Positions 50,590 to 58,718 of a stretch of DNA of 64,000 nucleotides are shown in pieces. A program made the translations under genes and the position numbers. The notes under the pieces are model-generated. The model saw only the letters and a program-made list of their open reading frames with translations. It did no database searches and was not told the DNA's origin. The number at the start of each line of letters is the position of its first letter. Position 1 is the stretch's first letter. Source of the stretch: JBMNQH01 sp050944035 (GTDB lineage: Bacteria > Bacillota > Clostridia > Oscillospirales > Oscillospiraceae); NCBI GenBank assembly GCA_050944035.1, contig JBMNQH010000005.1:80793-144792 (forward strand), given 5' to 3'.

Positions 50590-52371
50590 TTATTCGGCTT
50601 CTTCCTGGCGGGTGATTGCAATGGAAAGCTCGTCCAGCTGCTTTTCATCCACGACATCAGGACAGCTCATCATCAGATCGCTGGCGTTCTGAACCTTGGG
50701 GAAGGCGATCACATCGCGGATCGAATCGACACCGCTCATCAGCATGACGAGGCGGTCAAGGCCGTAGGCAAGTCCGCCGTGCGGGGGAGCGCCGAACTGG
50801 AAAGCGTGGATCAGGTGGCCAAACTGTTCTTCTGCGGCCTCTTTGGAGAAGCCCAATGCGCGGAACATGGTTTCCTGCATTTCCGGTGTGTTGATACGAA
50901 TGGAACCGCCGCCGAGCTCACAGCCGTTCAGGACGATGTCATAGGCTTTGGCACGGCATTTTGCCTTATCGGTTTCAAGCAGTTCCACATCTTCATCCAT
51001 GGGTGCGGTGAACGGGTGATGCATGGCAACGTAACGATCTTCTTCTTCGGAGTATTCGAACATGGGGAACTCGGTGACCCACAGGAATTTATAAACACCT
51101 TTTTCAATCACATCGAGCTGCTTGGCACATTCGCAGCGCAGCGCACCCAATGCGGCAAAGACGATTTCATTTTTGGCATCGCCAACGACAAGCAGCAGGT
51201 CGCCGTCCTCGGCTTCTGCACGGGTCAAAATGGACTGCATTTCTTCTTCGGTCAGGAATTTTGCAAAGCTGGAAGTTAGTTTTCCCTCGTGCAGTCTGGC
51301 CCATGCCAGACCTTTGGCCTTATAGGTTTTGACAAAGTCTACCAGCTTGTCAATCTTCTTTCTGGGGAAGCCGGCAGCGCCGCCCTTGACGTTAATCAGA
51401 CGGACCGAACCGCCCGCTGCAACCGGCGTGGAGAAAACGCCAAAGCCGCAGTTTGCGACGAGATCGGAGATATTACGAATTTCGTAGCCAAAGCGAAGGT
51501 CAGGTTTGTCAGAGCCAAACCGGTCCATGGCCTCGGCGTAGGGCATACGAAGGAACGGTGTCTCAACGTCAATGTCCAGTACTTCTTTGAATACGCGCTG
51601 GATAAAACCTTCCTGGATGATAATCACGTCGTCCTGATCCACGAAGGACATCTCCAAATCGATCTGGGTAAATTCCGGCTGACGGTCAGCGCGCAGATCC
51701 TCGTCGCGGAAGCAGCGGACGATCTGCATATAGCGATCGAAACCGGAAAGCATCAGTAGCTGCTTGTACTGCTGTGGACTCTGCGGCAGTGCATAGAACT
51801 TGCCGGGATGAACGCGGCTGGGAACCAGGTAGTCGCGGGCACCTTCAGGGGTAGACTTGGTGAGCATTGGGGTTTCGATTTCCAGGAAACCGTTTTCGTC
51901 GAAGTAGTCACGGGCAATCTTTGCAACCCGGTGGCGCAGTGCGATCTGCCGCTGCATATCGGGACGGCGCAGGTCGAGATAGCGGTACTTCAGGCGCAAG
52001 GTATCGTTGACGTTACTGTCCTCTTCAATGGCGAAGGGAGGCGTTTCCGACTCGGCCAAAATGTTCAGAGCAGACACTTCGATTTCAATGTCTCCGGTGG
52101 GAATGTCCGGATTTTTGGAGGAGCGTTCCCGGACTGTGCCTCTGGCCTGCAGGACATATTCAGAACGGCAGCGGGCAGCAAGCTCGAATACCTCATGGCT
52201 GGTGCCGTCGTCAAAGGCAAGCTGGACAAGACCGGTGCGGTCGCGTAGATCGATAAAGATTAGCTGTCCCAGATCACGCTGACGCTGTACCCATCCGCAG
52301 ACAGTGACTTCCTTGCTGCAGTCTGTCTGCCGGAACTCGCCGCAATAATTGGTGCGCATAACAGTTTTCAT
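50590..52371 (-). CDS. aspS: Aspartyl-tRNA synthetase
   Basis: 593-residue class IIb synthetase of the bacterial type: OB-fold anticodon domain (1-105), catalytic core with FRDEDLRADRQPEF (motif 2) and the GAD insertion near 290-410, and GLAYGLDRLVMLMSG (motif 3) near 545. Whether it is discriminating or also charges tRNA-Asn cannot be told here. A start at 52389 is in frame, but GGAGAG 10 bases before the ATG at 52371 fits better. Second gene of the T-box operon, 34 bases after hisS. Confidence 0.96.
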   Translation of the reverse strand: MKTVMRTNYCGEFRQTDCSKEVTVCGWVQRQRDLGQLIFIDLRDRTGLVQLAFDDGTSHEVFELAARCRSEYVLQARGTVRERSSKNPDIPTGDIEIEVSALNILAESETPPFAIEEDSNVNDTLRLKYRYLDLRRPDMQRQIALRHRVAKIARDYFDENGFLEIETPMLTKSTPEGARDYLVPSRVHPGKFYALPQSPQQYKQLLMLSGFDRYMQIVRCFRDEDLRADRQPEFTQIDLEMSFVDQDDVIIIQEGFIQRVFKEVLDIDVETPFLRMPYAEAMDRFGSDKPDLRFGYEIRNISDLVANCGFGVFSTPVAAGGSVRLINVKGGAAGFPRKKIDKLVDFVKTYKAKGLAWARLHEGKLTSSFAKFLTEEEMQSILTRAEAEDGDLLLVVGDAKNEIVFAALGALRCECAKQLDVIEKGVYKFLWVTEFPMFEYSEEEDRYVAMHHPFTAPMDEDVELLETDKAKCRAKAYDIVLNGCELGGGSIRINTPEMQETMFRALGFSKEAAEEQFGHLIHAFQFGAPPHGGLAYGLDRLVMLMSGVDSIRDVIAFPKVQNASDLMMSCPDVVDEKQLDELSIAITRQEEAE

Positions 52372-52404
52372 GGTAATGTGACTCTCCATTCTATGTGGAA
52401 TATT

Positions 52405-53760
52405 TTAGGACTCTTGAATTACAGTGCAGGTATTGCGCTCTGCCAATGCCTGCTGAACATGAGCCGCTGCCTTTGCAGGCGCCAGCTTGACCTGGTCACC
52501 GGTTTTCAGATTTTTTACGGCAATTACGCCCTCGCTGATTTCATCTTCACCGATGAATACAGCAAAGGGGATGCCCTGCTTGTCCGCATAGCTGAGCTTG
52601 GATTTGAACTTTTTCTTTTCACAGTGGAGCTGGGTACGGATGCCATGGCTGCGCAGCTCGGTTGCGGCACTGATGGCAAAAGCAAGATCGTCGGCCATCG
52701 GCAGAATGAGGACATCGGCCGGAGCCGTAATCATTTCGTCGGACAACATTCCCTGTTCCTCCAGAACGTAGAACAGTCGGGTCAGACCAATGGAGATGCC
52801 AACGCCGGGCAATTTCTTATCGGTGTAATATTCTGCAAGGTTGTCATAGCGGCCGCCGGAGCAGACCGAACCGATTTCGGGATGGTCAAGCATCGTGGTC
52901 TCATAGACGGTGCCAGTATAGTAATCCAGACCGCGGGCGATGGTCAGATCGATTTCAAAGTTTTCTTCGGGGACACCAAAGTTGGGCAGGTATGCCGTGA
53001 CGGCAATCAGCTCATCGAGACCAAGGTCGAACATTTCATTCTGACCGCGGTAGGTTTCCAGGAAGGCCACTTTTTCCATACTGGAGCCTTCAAAAGTGAT
53101 GAAGCGTAGAATTTCGTCGGCCTGTTCGGTGGAAACGCCCTCGTCCACCAGTAGAGCGTGAACTTTTTCCCCACCGATTTTATCAAGCTTGTCAATGGTA
53201 CGCATGACGTCACCGGTCTGCTCAGCCAGACCCAACTTGGCGAAGAAGCCATTTAAAACTTTGCGGTTGTTGACACGGATTTTGAAACGTGTCAGACCGA
53301 GCTTGCTGAATGTACGGTAGATGATGGACGGGATTTCTGCTTCATTGATGATATCCAGATTGCCATCACCGATAATATCGATATCGGCCTGATAGAATTC
53401 ACGGAAGCGTCCGCGCTGGGCACGCTCTCCACGGTAGACCTTGCCGATCTGGAACCGGCGGAAGGGGAAGCTGAGCTGGCCATAGTGGAGCGCCACATAT
53501 TTTGCCAGCGGAACGGTGAGATCGAAACGAAGTGCGAGATCACTGTCACCCTTGGTAAAGCGGTAGATCTGTTTTTCTGTTTCGCCGCCGCCCTTTGCCA
53601 GAAGAACCTCGGCGGATTCAATGATGGGGGTGTCCAGTGGAGTGAAACCGTAAAGTGCATAGGTTTCACGCAGCACCTGCATCATGCGTTCCATTTGAAT
53701 CTGGCGGCTGGGGAGCAGTTCCATAAAGCCGGATAACGTGCGGGGTTTGATTTTATTCAT
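52405..53760 (-). CDS. hisS: Histidyl-tRNA synthetase
   Basis: 451-residue class II synthetase, about 30 residues longer than usual because of N- and C-terminal extensions. Catalytic signatures are RFDLTVPLAKYVA near 78, RGLDYYTGTVYE (histidine A loop) near 280 and SGGRYDNL; the C-terminal anticodon domain begins near 345. GGAGG is 9 bases from the ATG. First gene of the operon hisS-aspS-yifB-thiI-cinA-PRTase; a T-box leader lies directly upstream. Confidence 0.96.
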   Translation of the reverse strand: MNKIKPRTLSGFMELLPSRQIQMERMMQVLRETYALYGFTPLDTPIIESAEVLLAKGGGETEKQIYRFTKGDSDLALRFDLTVPLAKYVALHYGQLSFPFRRFQIGKVYRGERAQRGRFREFYQADIDIIGDGNLDIINEAEIPSIIYRTFSKLGLTRFKIRVNNRKVLNGFFAKLGLAEQTGDVMRTIDKLDKIGGEKVHALLVDEGVSTEQADEILRFITFEGSSMEKVAFLETYRGQNEMFDLGLDELIAVTAYLPNFGVPEENFEIDLTIARGLDYYTGTVYETTMLDHPEIGSVCSGGRYDNLAEYYTDKKLPGVGISIGLTRLFYVLEEQGMLSDEMITAPADVLILPMADDLAFAISAATELRSHGIRTQLHCEKKKFKSKLSYADKQGIPFAVFIGEDEISEGVIAVKNLKTGDQVKLAPAKAAAHVQQALAERNTCTVIQES

Positions 53761-53836
53761 GATTGGAATCCTCCATACTTTGGATTTTTATATTGTGATT
53801 GACTGGAGCAGATCATAGGAAATTTGCAATGGATAG

Positions 53837-54085
53837 GGAAAAAAGAATACTCTCGTCCCGTGCTATGGGACGAGAGTAAAAAACTTTCGTGGTACCACCC
53901 AAATTTGGCGCAGTGCGCCCTCAAAGCTCCTTAAAGCGGAGAAACTGCGATTTCGGTAAACACCTACACCTTATACGCATGCTCGAGAGATGTCTTAGCC
54001 GGGAACCGGACCTGGCGCTTACAGCCAAAGGCGCCATTCTCTGCAGGCCGATTATTCCGGGTACTCTTTCTCTGTCAAAGCGAAG
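53837..54085 (-). promoter_or_regulatory. T-box riboswitch controlling hisS-aspS
   Basis: The T-box sequence GGGTGGTACCACG is at 53900-53888. Downstream in the transcript is the terminator. Upstream is stem I with the CTGCAGAGAATGGCGCC distal element and a specifier loop whose 3' strand reads TAAGACATC opposite AGTA. The loop offers GAC (Asp, 53994-53992) overlapping CAT (His, 53992-53990). Uncharged tRNA would free the operon. Confidence 0.93.
53841..53883 (-). terminator. T-box leader terminator
   Basis: ACTCTCGTCCC and complement around a 7-base loop, followed on the minus strand by ATTCTTTTTT; mutually exclusive with the antiterminator formed by the T-box sequence. Confidence 0.9.
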
Positions 54086-54102
54086 ATAACGGATTATTGA
54101 AA

Positions 54103-54507
54103 TTATTTGTGCTTGGGATTTACAATGTCGCGCCAATCCAAGTCGCCACGCTTCAAACCCTGAATCAAAACTTCAGCGGTTGCAATGTTAGAAGCAAAGG
54201 GAACGCTGTGTTGATCACAAAGGCGGGCAATCTCATTGACAAATGTATAATCCTCACGACCGGAAGGATCACAGAAATAGAGGACAAGATCAATTTCATT
54301 GTAAACAATGCGTGCACCAATTTGCTGACAGCCACCCTGTGCAGCGCCAAGATAGAGATCGATAGGAAGACCCGTCGCCTCAGAGACCAGACTGCCGGTG
54401 GTGTTGGTTGCGCAGATGTTGTGATTGGACAAGATGCCACAATAGGCAATACAGAACTGCACCATCAGTTCTTTTTTCCCGTCGTGAGCCATTAAGGCGA
54501 TGTTCAT
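54103..54507 (-). CDS. mgsA: Methylglyoxal synthase-like protein, catalytic Asp replaced
   Basis: 134 residues, MGS fold. The start MNIALMAHDGKKELM, ATNTTGSLVSEATGLPID near 33-50 and NIATAEVLI near 112 match methylglyoxal synthases. The key loop normally reads GGDQQ, with the aspartate acting as catalytic base in the E. coli enzyme; here it reads GGCQQ, with cysteine at residue 60. The second aspartate is kept (FCDPSG). It may be inactive, altered in specificity, or use another residue. The ATG at 54507 has GGGAG 7 bases upstream. It closes the cell-shape cluster behind PBP2. Confidence 0.85.
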   Translation of the reverse strand: MNIALMAHDGKKELMVQFCIAYCGILSNHNICATNTTGSLVSEATGLPIDLYLGAAQGGCQQIGARIVYNEIDLVLYFCDPSGREDYTFVNEIARLCDQHSVPFASNIATAEVLIQGLKRGDLDWRDIVNPKHK

Positions 54508-54611
54508 AAGTCCACTCCCTCTCATAAAGTAATAAAAATATCGCTACACAATACAGTATACATGGATTTTTGAAAGAGTTCAACGCTTATTTTCGTCCTT
54601 TTGACGAAAAA

Positions 54612-56717
54612 TTATCGAAGCAGCGTATTCTCTGTCTGTAATGATGCGGAAGCGGTCGTTGTACCGGAGGTGAAATAGTAATCAATAATATCGCGGGCGA
54701 TAGGGGAAACGGTAGAACCGCCGGCACCCTTTTCGACGACGACAGCCATGGCAATTTCCGGATCCTCCGCAGGGGCATAGCAGACGAATACGGCGTTGTC
54801 GGTGTTTTCACCGGTCTGTGCCGTACCGGTTTTACCTGCAACAGTGACCGGGGCATCGGCAAAAACAGAACTTGCAGTACCGTCAGACGCGTTACAAACA
54901 GCGATCATACCTTCATGAACGAGATCAAAATAAGAATCATCGATTTCCAACTCATCCAGAATTTCCGTACTTCGGGTATATACTGTGGATGAATAATCAA
55001 AGGATTTGACCTCTTTCAAAATGGAAGAAGAATACCGTGTGCCATTGTTTGCCAGGGTGGCAGTATAAGAAGCCAACTGCAGCGGGGTAAACAGGTTATA
55101 GGACTGACCAATGGCAGCCTGGAGCGTGTTACCGGCATACCATTCTTCATCTAGGGTGTCTTTCTTGTATTCCGGTGTTGCAACAACGCCTGTAGATTCC
55201 ATCAATTCAATGCCGGTGGCTTGACCCAGACCAAACATTGTGGCGTACTTCGAAATGTTTTCGATGCCGATCATATCGCCGACTGTGTAGAAGAAATAGT
55301 TGCAGGAATACTTCAAAGCATCCACAACATTGATGGTTCCGTGACCGCCGCCCGAGCTGTATGCCCAACAGGTTGGACTGTAGCCGGCGTAGGCGTACTT
55401 TGTGAAAATACCAGCGTCAAAAATTGTGGTATCACCTGTAATAAAGCCTTCGTTCAACGCAGCCAGTGCGGTGACCGGCTTGAATGTGGAACCGGGTGCG
55501 TACGTACCCTGCAGGGCACGGTTTACCAACGGCGTATTGGGATCTTCTAACAGTTCATTATAATTATCCAAAAAGGTTGTAATATCGTAGTTGGGATAAC
55601 TGGCCAGTGTCAGTGGCTCACCGGTTTTGACATCAACGATTGCGACAGCACCGCCGGTGATCAGCTGCTTGTAGCCATCGCTTTCTTCGGCGTCCTCCCC
55701 AAGTGTGGCATTTTGTTCTTCTCGCCGTGTATTCTCATTTGTGATGTAGGAGTTCAGTGCATTTTCCGCCTCTGCCTGTAAGTCGATATCAATGGTCAGG
55801 TAAACGTTGTTACCAGGCTCTGGTTGTACGTCATATTCCGAATCGATCAAAGCGCCGGACGTTGTGGTCGTAATGCTTGTACGAACGCCGTCAGAACCAT
55901 GTAAATAGGATTCAAAAGCCTTTTCTACACCGATTTTACCGACATCGGCATTCATATTATACCCATCTTCCGAATATATCTCGTACTCTTCCGGGCTCAT
56001 AGAACCGATGTAGCCAAGAAGGTGACAGGCATAAGGGGTATCGTATTCCCGGGTATAGGAGGTATCAACGTAGAAGCCGGGAAGGTTACGCTCACTCAAG
56101 TAAAGGATCAGGTCTGTGTCCACATTCTCTACGAGGAAATATTGAGAGGTGCTGATGATGGAGCGGATTTTGATCTCATAACGAATTCCGGCAATGATAC
56201 GTGCTTCTTCTGCATTGTAGTTGCCGTCAATTTCAAAAGTTTCTCGCATAAAGGCAAGAAGCTCCACCGCAGAGGTGTCCTCATCCAATTCGTAATATTC
56301 CAGAAAAGCATTTAACATCATTTCCTGGAGGTTGGTCATGTCTTTCACGTATTTGAACGGGGATTCCTTCGTAATGGGAAGGGTATCGACATAGTCCGAA
56401 CCATAGGTGGTAATGGCATTGATCAGGTTCAAAATAGCGGCATTCGGATCATCCAGAGCGAACAGCTCTTTGGAATTGATTGCCAGGCTGTTATATTCCT
56501 TGCTGGAAACCAGAAGGCGTCCATTGCGATCAAGAATGTTGCCGCGTGCCGCTGTGACACGGGTTGTGGTTGCGATGAGATCGGCATCCAGACTGTTAGA
56601 ATATTTATCGCTGTCACGGATCTGCACTTTGTACAGCGTAAACACATAAGTGATGAGCAGTGCAATTGTGAGAACGCAACAGGCCACAATGCGAGCGGGT
56701 TTAATGAGTCTGTCCAT
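54612..56717 (-). CDS. mrdA: Penicillin-binding protein 2 (elongasome transpeptidase)
   Basis: 701-residue class B PBP. A transmembrane helix (about 8-29) anchors a periplasm-facing dimerisation domain and a transpeptidase domain with the nucleophile S410 in PGSTFK, SCN at 471-473 and KTG at 629-631. It cross-links peptidoglycan during rod elongation with MreC/MreD. It follows mreD by about 22 bases in the U32-maf-mreC-mreD-PBP2-mgsA cluster. The symbol follows the position beside mreCD; a sporulation PBP (SpoVD-like) is less likely because of that. Confidence 0.92.
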   Translation of the reverse strand: MDRLIKPARIVACCVLTIALLITYVFTLYKVQIRDSDKYSNSLDADLIATTTRVTAARGNILDRNGRLLVSSKEYNSLAINSKELFALDDPNAAILNLINAITTYGSDYVDTLPITKESPFKYVKDMTNLQEMMLNAFLEYYELDEDTSAVELLAFMRETFEIDGNYNAEEARIIAGIRYEIKIRSIISTSQYFLVENVDTDLILYLSERNLPGFYVDTSYTREYDTPYACHLLGYIGSMSPEEYEIYSEDGYNMNADVGKIGVEKAFESYLHGSDGVRTSITTTTSGALIDSEYDVQPEPGNNVYLTIDIDLQAEAENALNSYITNENTRREEQNATLGEDAEESDGYKQLITGGAVAIVDVKTGEPLTLASYPNYDITTFLDNYNELLEDPNTPLVNRALQGTYAPGSTFKPVTALAALNEGFITGDTTIFDAGIFTKYAYAGYSPTCWAYSSGGGHGTINVVDALKYSCNYFFYTVGDMIGIENISKYATMFGLGQATGIELMESTGVVATPEYKKDTLDEEWYAGNTLQAAIGQSYNLFTPLQLASYTATLANNGTRYSSSILKEVKSFDYSSTVYTRSTEILDELEIDDSYFDLVHEGMIAVCNASDGTASSVFADAPVTVAGKTGTAQTGENTDNAVFVCYAPAEDPEIAMAVVVEKGAGGSTVSPIARDIIDYYFTSGTTTASASLQTENTLLR

Positions 56718-56739
56718 TTTTTTCCTTTCTCTGTCTCAA

Positions 56740-57249
56740 TCAGCCAAAATTGCGAGCTGCCAGTTCACGACCAATAAAATAAATCGGGATGGTAAACGGC
56801 AGAGACCAGAGAACCTGGAGCAGAGCAATCTTGCCGGTTGGGACAAATCCGCCGCCACCAATCCAGGGCTGAATCATCTGGCAAAAGGTGATGACAAACA
56901 AAACGAGAATGTCCAAAAACAGGAAGGCCAGAAAGCTTTTGTCCACAACGTGATCTGCCATGAGTCCGGCCAAAATACCGATAGCGGTAAACAGAAGTGT
57001 GAACAAAATCAGGTTCTCACTGTAGTAGAGATCCCCAAAAAAGCCGGAGATCAGGCCAAATACTGCACCCCAGATACCGCCCTCAAACATGCTGATCGTA
57101 ATAATTGCCGCCGGGACAATCAACGCAGTCACGCCAAACGGACGGATGTGGGAGAGGTAGGAGTTTTGGAGGGTATAGAGTACAACGAGCAGAAGCAGAT
57201 AAAGAATTGCCCGGCGTATTTTATCAATGTCAATAAAATCAAGAAACAT
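56740..57249 (-). CDS. mreD: Rod shape-determining protein MreD
   Basis: 169-residue membrane protein with about five hydrophobic segments, weakly conserved as usual. FGVTALIVPAAIITISMFEG near 34 and FGLISGFFGDLYYS near 60 are the recognisable MreD stretches. It sits between mreC and the PBP2 gene, the standard order, which carries much of the assignment. AGAGGC precedes the ATG. Confidence 0.88.
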   Translation of the reverse strand: MFLDFIDIDKIRRAILYLLLLVVLYTLQNSYLSHIRPFGVTALIVPAAIITISMFEGGIWGAVFGLISGFFGDLYYSENLILFTLLFTAIGILAGLMADHVVDKSFLAFLFLDILVLFVITFCQMIQPWIGGGGFVPTGKIALLQVLWSLPFTIPIYFIGRELAARNFG

Positions 57250-57258
57250 GACAAGCCT

Positions 57259-58110
57259 CTATTCTACAATTTCAAAATCTGTGATGGCAAAGACCTGTGT
57301 CAGACTGTCAAGGTCACAGCTGGGCTCCACAACGCCATAGACGTTTTGTCCACCTGCTTCGCTGACAATATCACTGACCTTTCCAATTAACAGACCGGGT
57401 GGAATGGTATCGACGGAACCGGAGGTTACGACATTGTTACCGACTTTCATCTTGGAGGAGTCAGACAGATATGTCAACATCGTACAGCCTTTCTGCATCA
57501 GCTGGAAGTTGCCCATGGTCATGCCGGGGGTGCTGGAAGCGCCGACGAGCGCGCCGATGTTGGTATCCACGTCAATAACAGTGCGGACAGAAGCCCAGGT
57601 TTTTCCGGCCTCAATGACCTGACCAACCAGTACGCCACTTTCGGTAACAATACAGTCGCCTACATTGATGTCATTGTCCGTACCCTTACTGATCATAAAT
57701 GTAGAAGACCAGTTGGAGGAAGTCCAAGCGATGATTTTTGCCGACTCAAATGTGAAATCAGTGTGTTCTTCTCCGAATTCCAGGAGCTGACGCAACCGTT
57801 CGTTTTCTGCCTGTGTGTCAGCAAGCTCAATAGAATCATATTCTGCTTCGACCAGGTCATCCTTCAGCGCTTCGTTTTCGGCAACGACCTTATCATAACG
57901 GTAGATGCTGCCATAGAGTTCCTCCAGCCAGGAGATCAGAGCGTTGCTGGTACGCTGTGAGGAAGCACTGAGGGCTTCCGCGGAGTTTGCGCCGAATGAA
58001 GCCTTTTTTCTGGTGAAAATCAGACTCATCGTGACGATGAATACAAGGATAACCGCCATAACAATCAGTTTTTTCGTATTATTCTTGATGAATTTCTTAA
58101 TCGTTTTCAA
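57259..58110 (-). CDS. mreC: Rod shape-determining protein MreC
   Basis: 283 residues: a short basic cytoplasmic start, one transmembrane helix (about 14-31), a coiled coil (about 65-110, ALKDDLVEAEYDSIELADTQ) and the beta-rich MreC domain with the NVGDCIVTESGVLVGQV and SGSVDTIPPGLLIGKV blocks. It organises the elongasome outside the membrane. The start is TTG at 58110, overlapping the maf stop by 4 bases. mreB, usually directly upstream, is absent here; maf takes that place. Confidence 0.92.
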   Translation of the reverse strand: MKTIKKFIKNNTKKLIVMAVILVFIVTMSLIFTRKKASFGANSAEALSASSQRTSNALISWLEELYGSIYRYDKVVAENEALKDDLVEAEYDSIELADTQAENERLRQLLEFGEEHTDFTFESAKIIAWTSSNWSSTFMISKGTDNDINVGDCIVTESGVLVGQVIEAGKTWASVRTVIDVDTNIGALVGASSTPGMTMGNFQLMQKGCTMLTYLSDSSKMKVGNNVVTSGSVDTIPPGLLIGKVSDIVSEAGGQNVYGVVEPSCDLDSLTQVFAITDFEIVE

Positions 58111-58688
58111 ATCAGATATACACCTACCTCACTGAGCATTTGTGAAAGCTGGCACAGCGGCAGTCCCACGACATTGAAGAAGTCACCGTCCAGTTTTTCC
58201 ACAAACAGACTTGCAATTCCCTGAATTCCATAGGCACCGGCTTTGTCCATTGGTTCGCCAGTCGCAATGTATGCGGCAATCTCCCGCTCTGTCAGGTTAC
58301 GGAATGTGACAGCGGTTTCTTCCACGGTCGTCAACTGCTGCTTTCCTGCAATCACAGTGACACCGGTAAATACCGTATGGGTATGGCCGGACAGCTGACG
58401 GAGCATATCTGCCGCGTGTTGAACATCGCGCGGTTTGCCGAGGATACAGCCCTCTGTAGCGACAACCGTATCCGCGGCGATAATGACCCCGTCAAGGCCG
58501 GTTTTGCGGCAGTGTTCAGACACTTCTTCCGCTTTGGCACGGGAGAGGACAGACACTGTCTCCGATGGAGACATACCTGCACAGGGCGCTTCTTCCCCCT
58601 GTGCCGGAATGACGTGCAGGTTGCGCACACCCAGCATTTCCAGTAGCAAACGGCGGCGCGGAGAAGCCGACGCCAATATGATATCCAT
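58107..58688 (-). CDS. maf: Maf nucleotide pyrophosphatase (septum formation inhibitor)
   Basis: 193-residue Maf protein. The start IILASASPRRRLLLEMLG at 3-20 is the diagnostic P-loop-like motif, ADTVV near 72 carries the catalytic aspartate and GKPRD follows. Maf hydrolyses noncanonical or canonical pyrimidine nucleoside triphosphates to monophosphates and affects septation when over-produced in Bacillus. Coupled to mreC by a 4-base overlap. Confidence 0.95.
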   Translation of the reverse strand: MDIILASASPRRRLLLEMLGVRNLHVIPAQGEEAPCAGMSPSETVSVLSRAKAEEVSEHCRKTGLDGVIIAADTVVATEGCILGKPRDVQHAADMLRQLSGHTHTVFTGVTVIAGKQQLTTVEETAVTFRNLTEREIAAYIATGEPMDKAGAYGIQGIASLFVEKLDGDFFNVVGLPLCQLSQMLSEVGVYLI

Positions 58689-58718
58689 AATTTTGATCCT
58701 TTCTTCAGGAACGCGATG

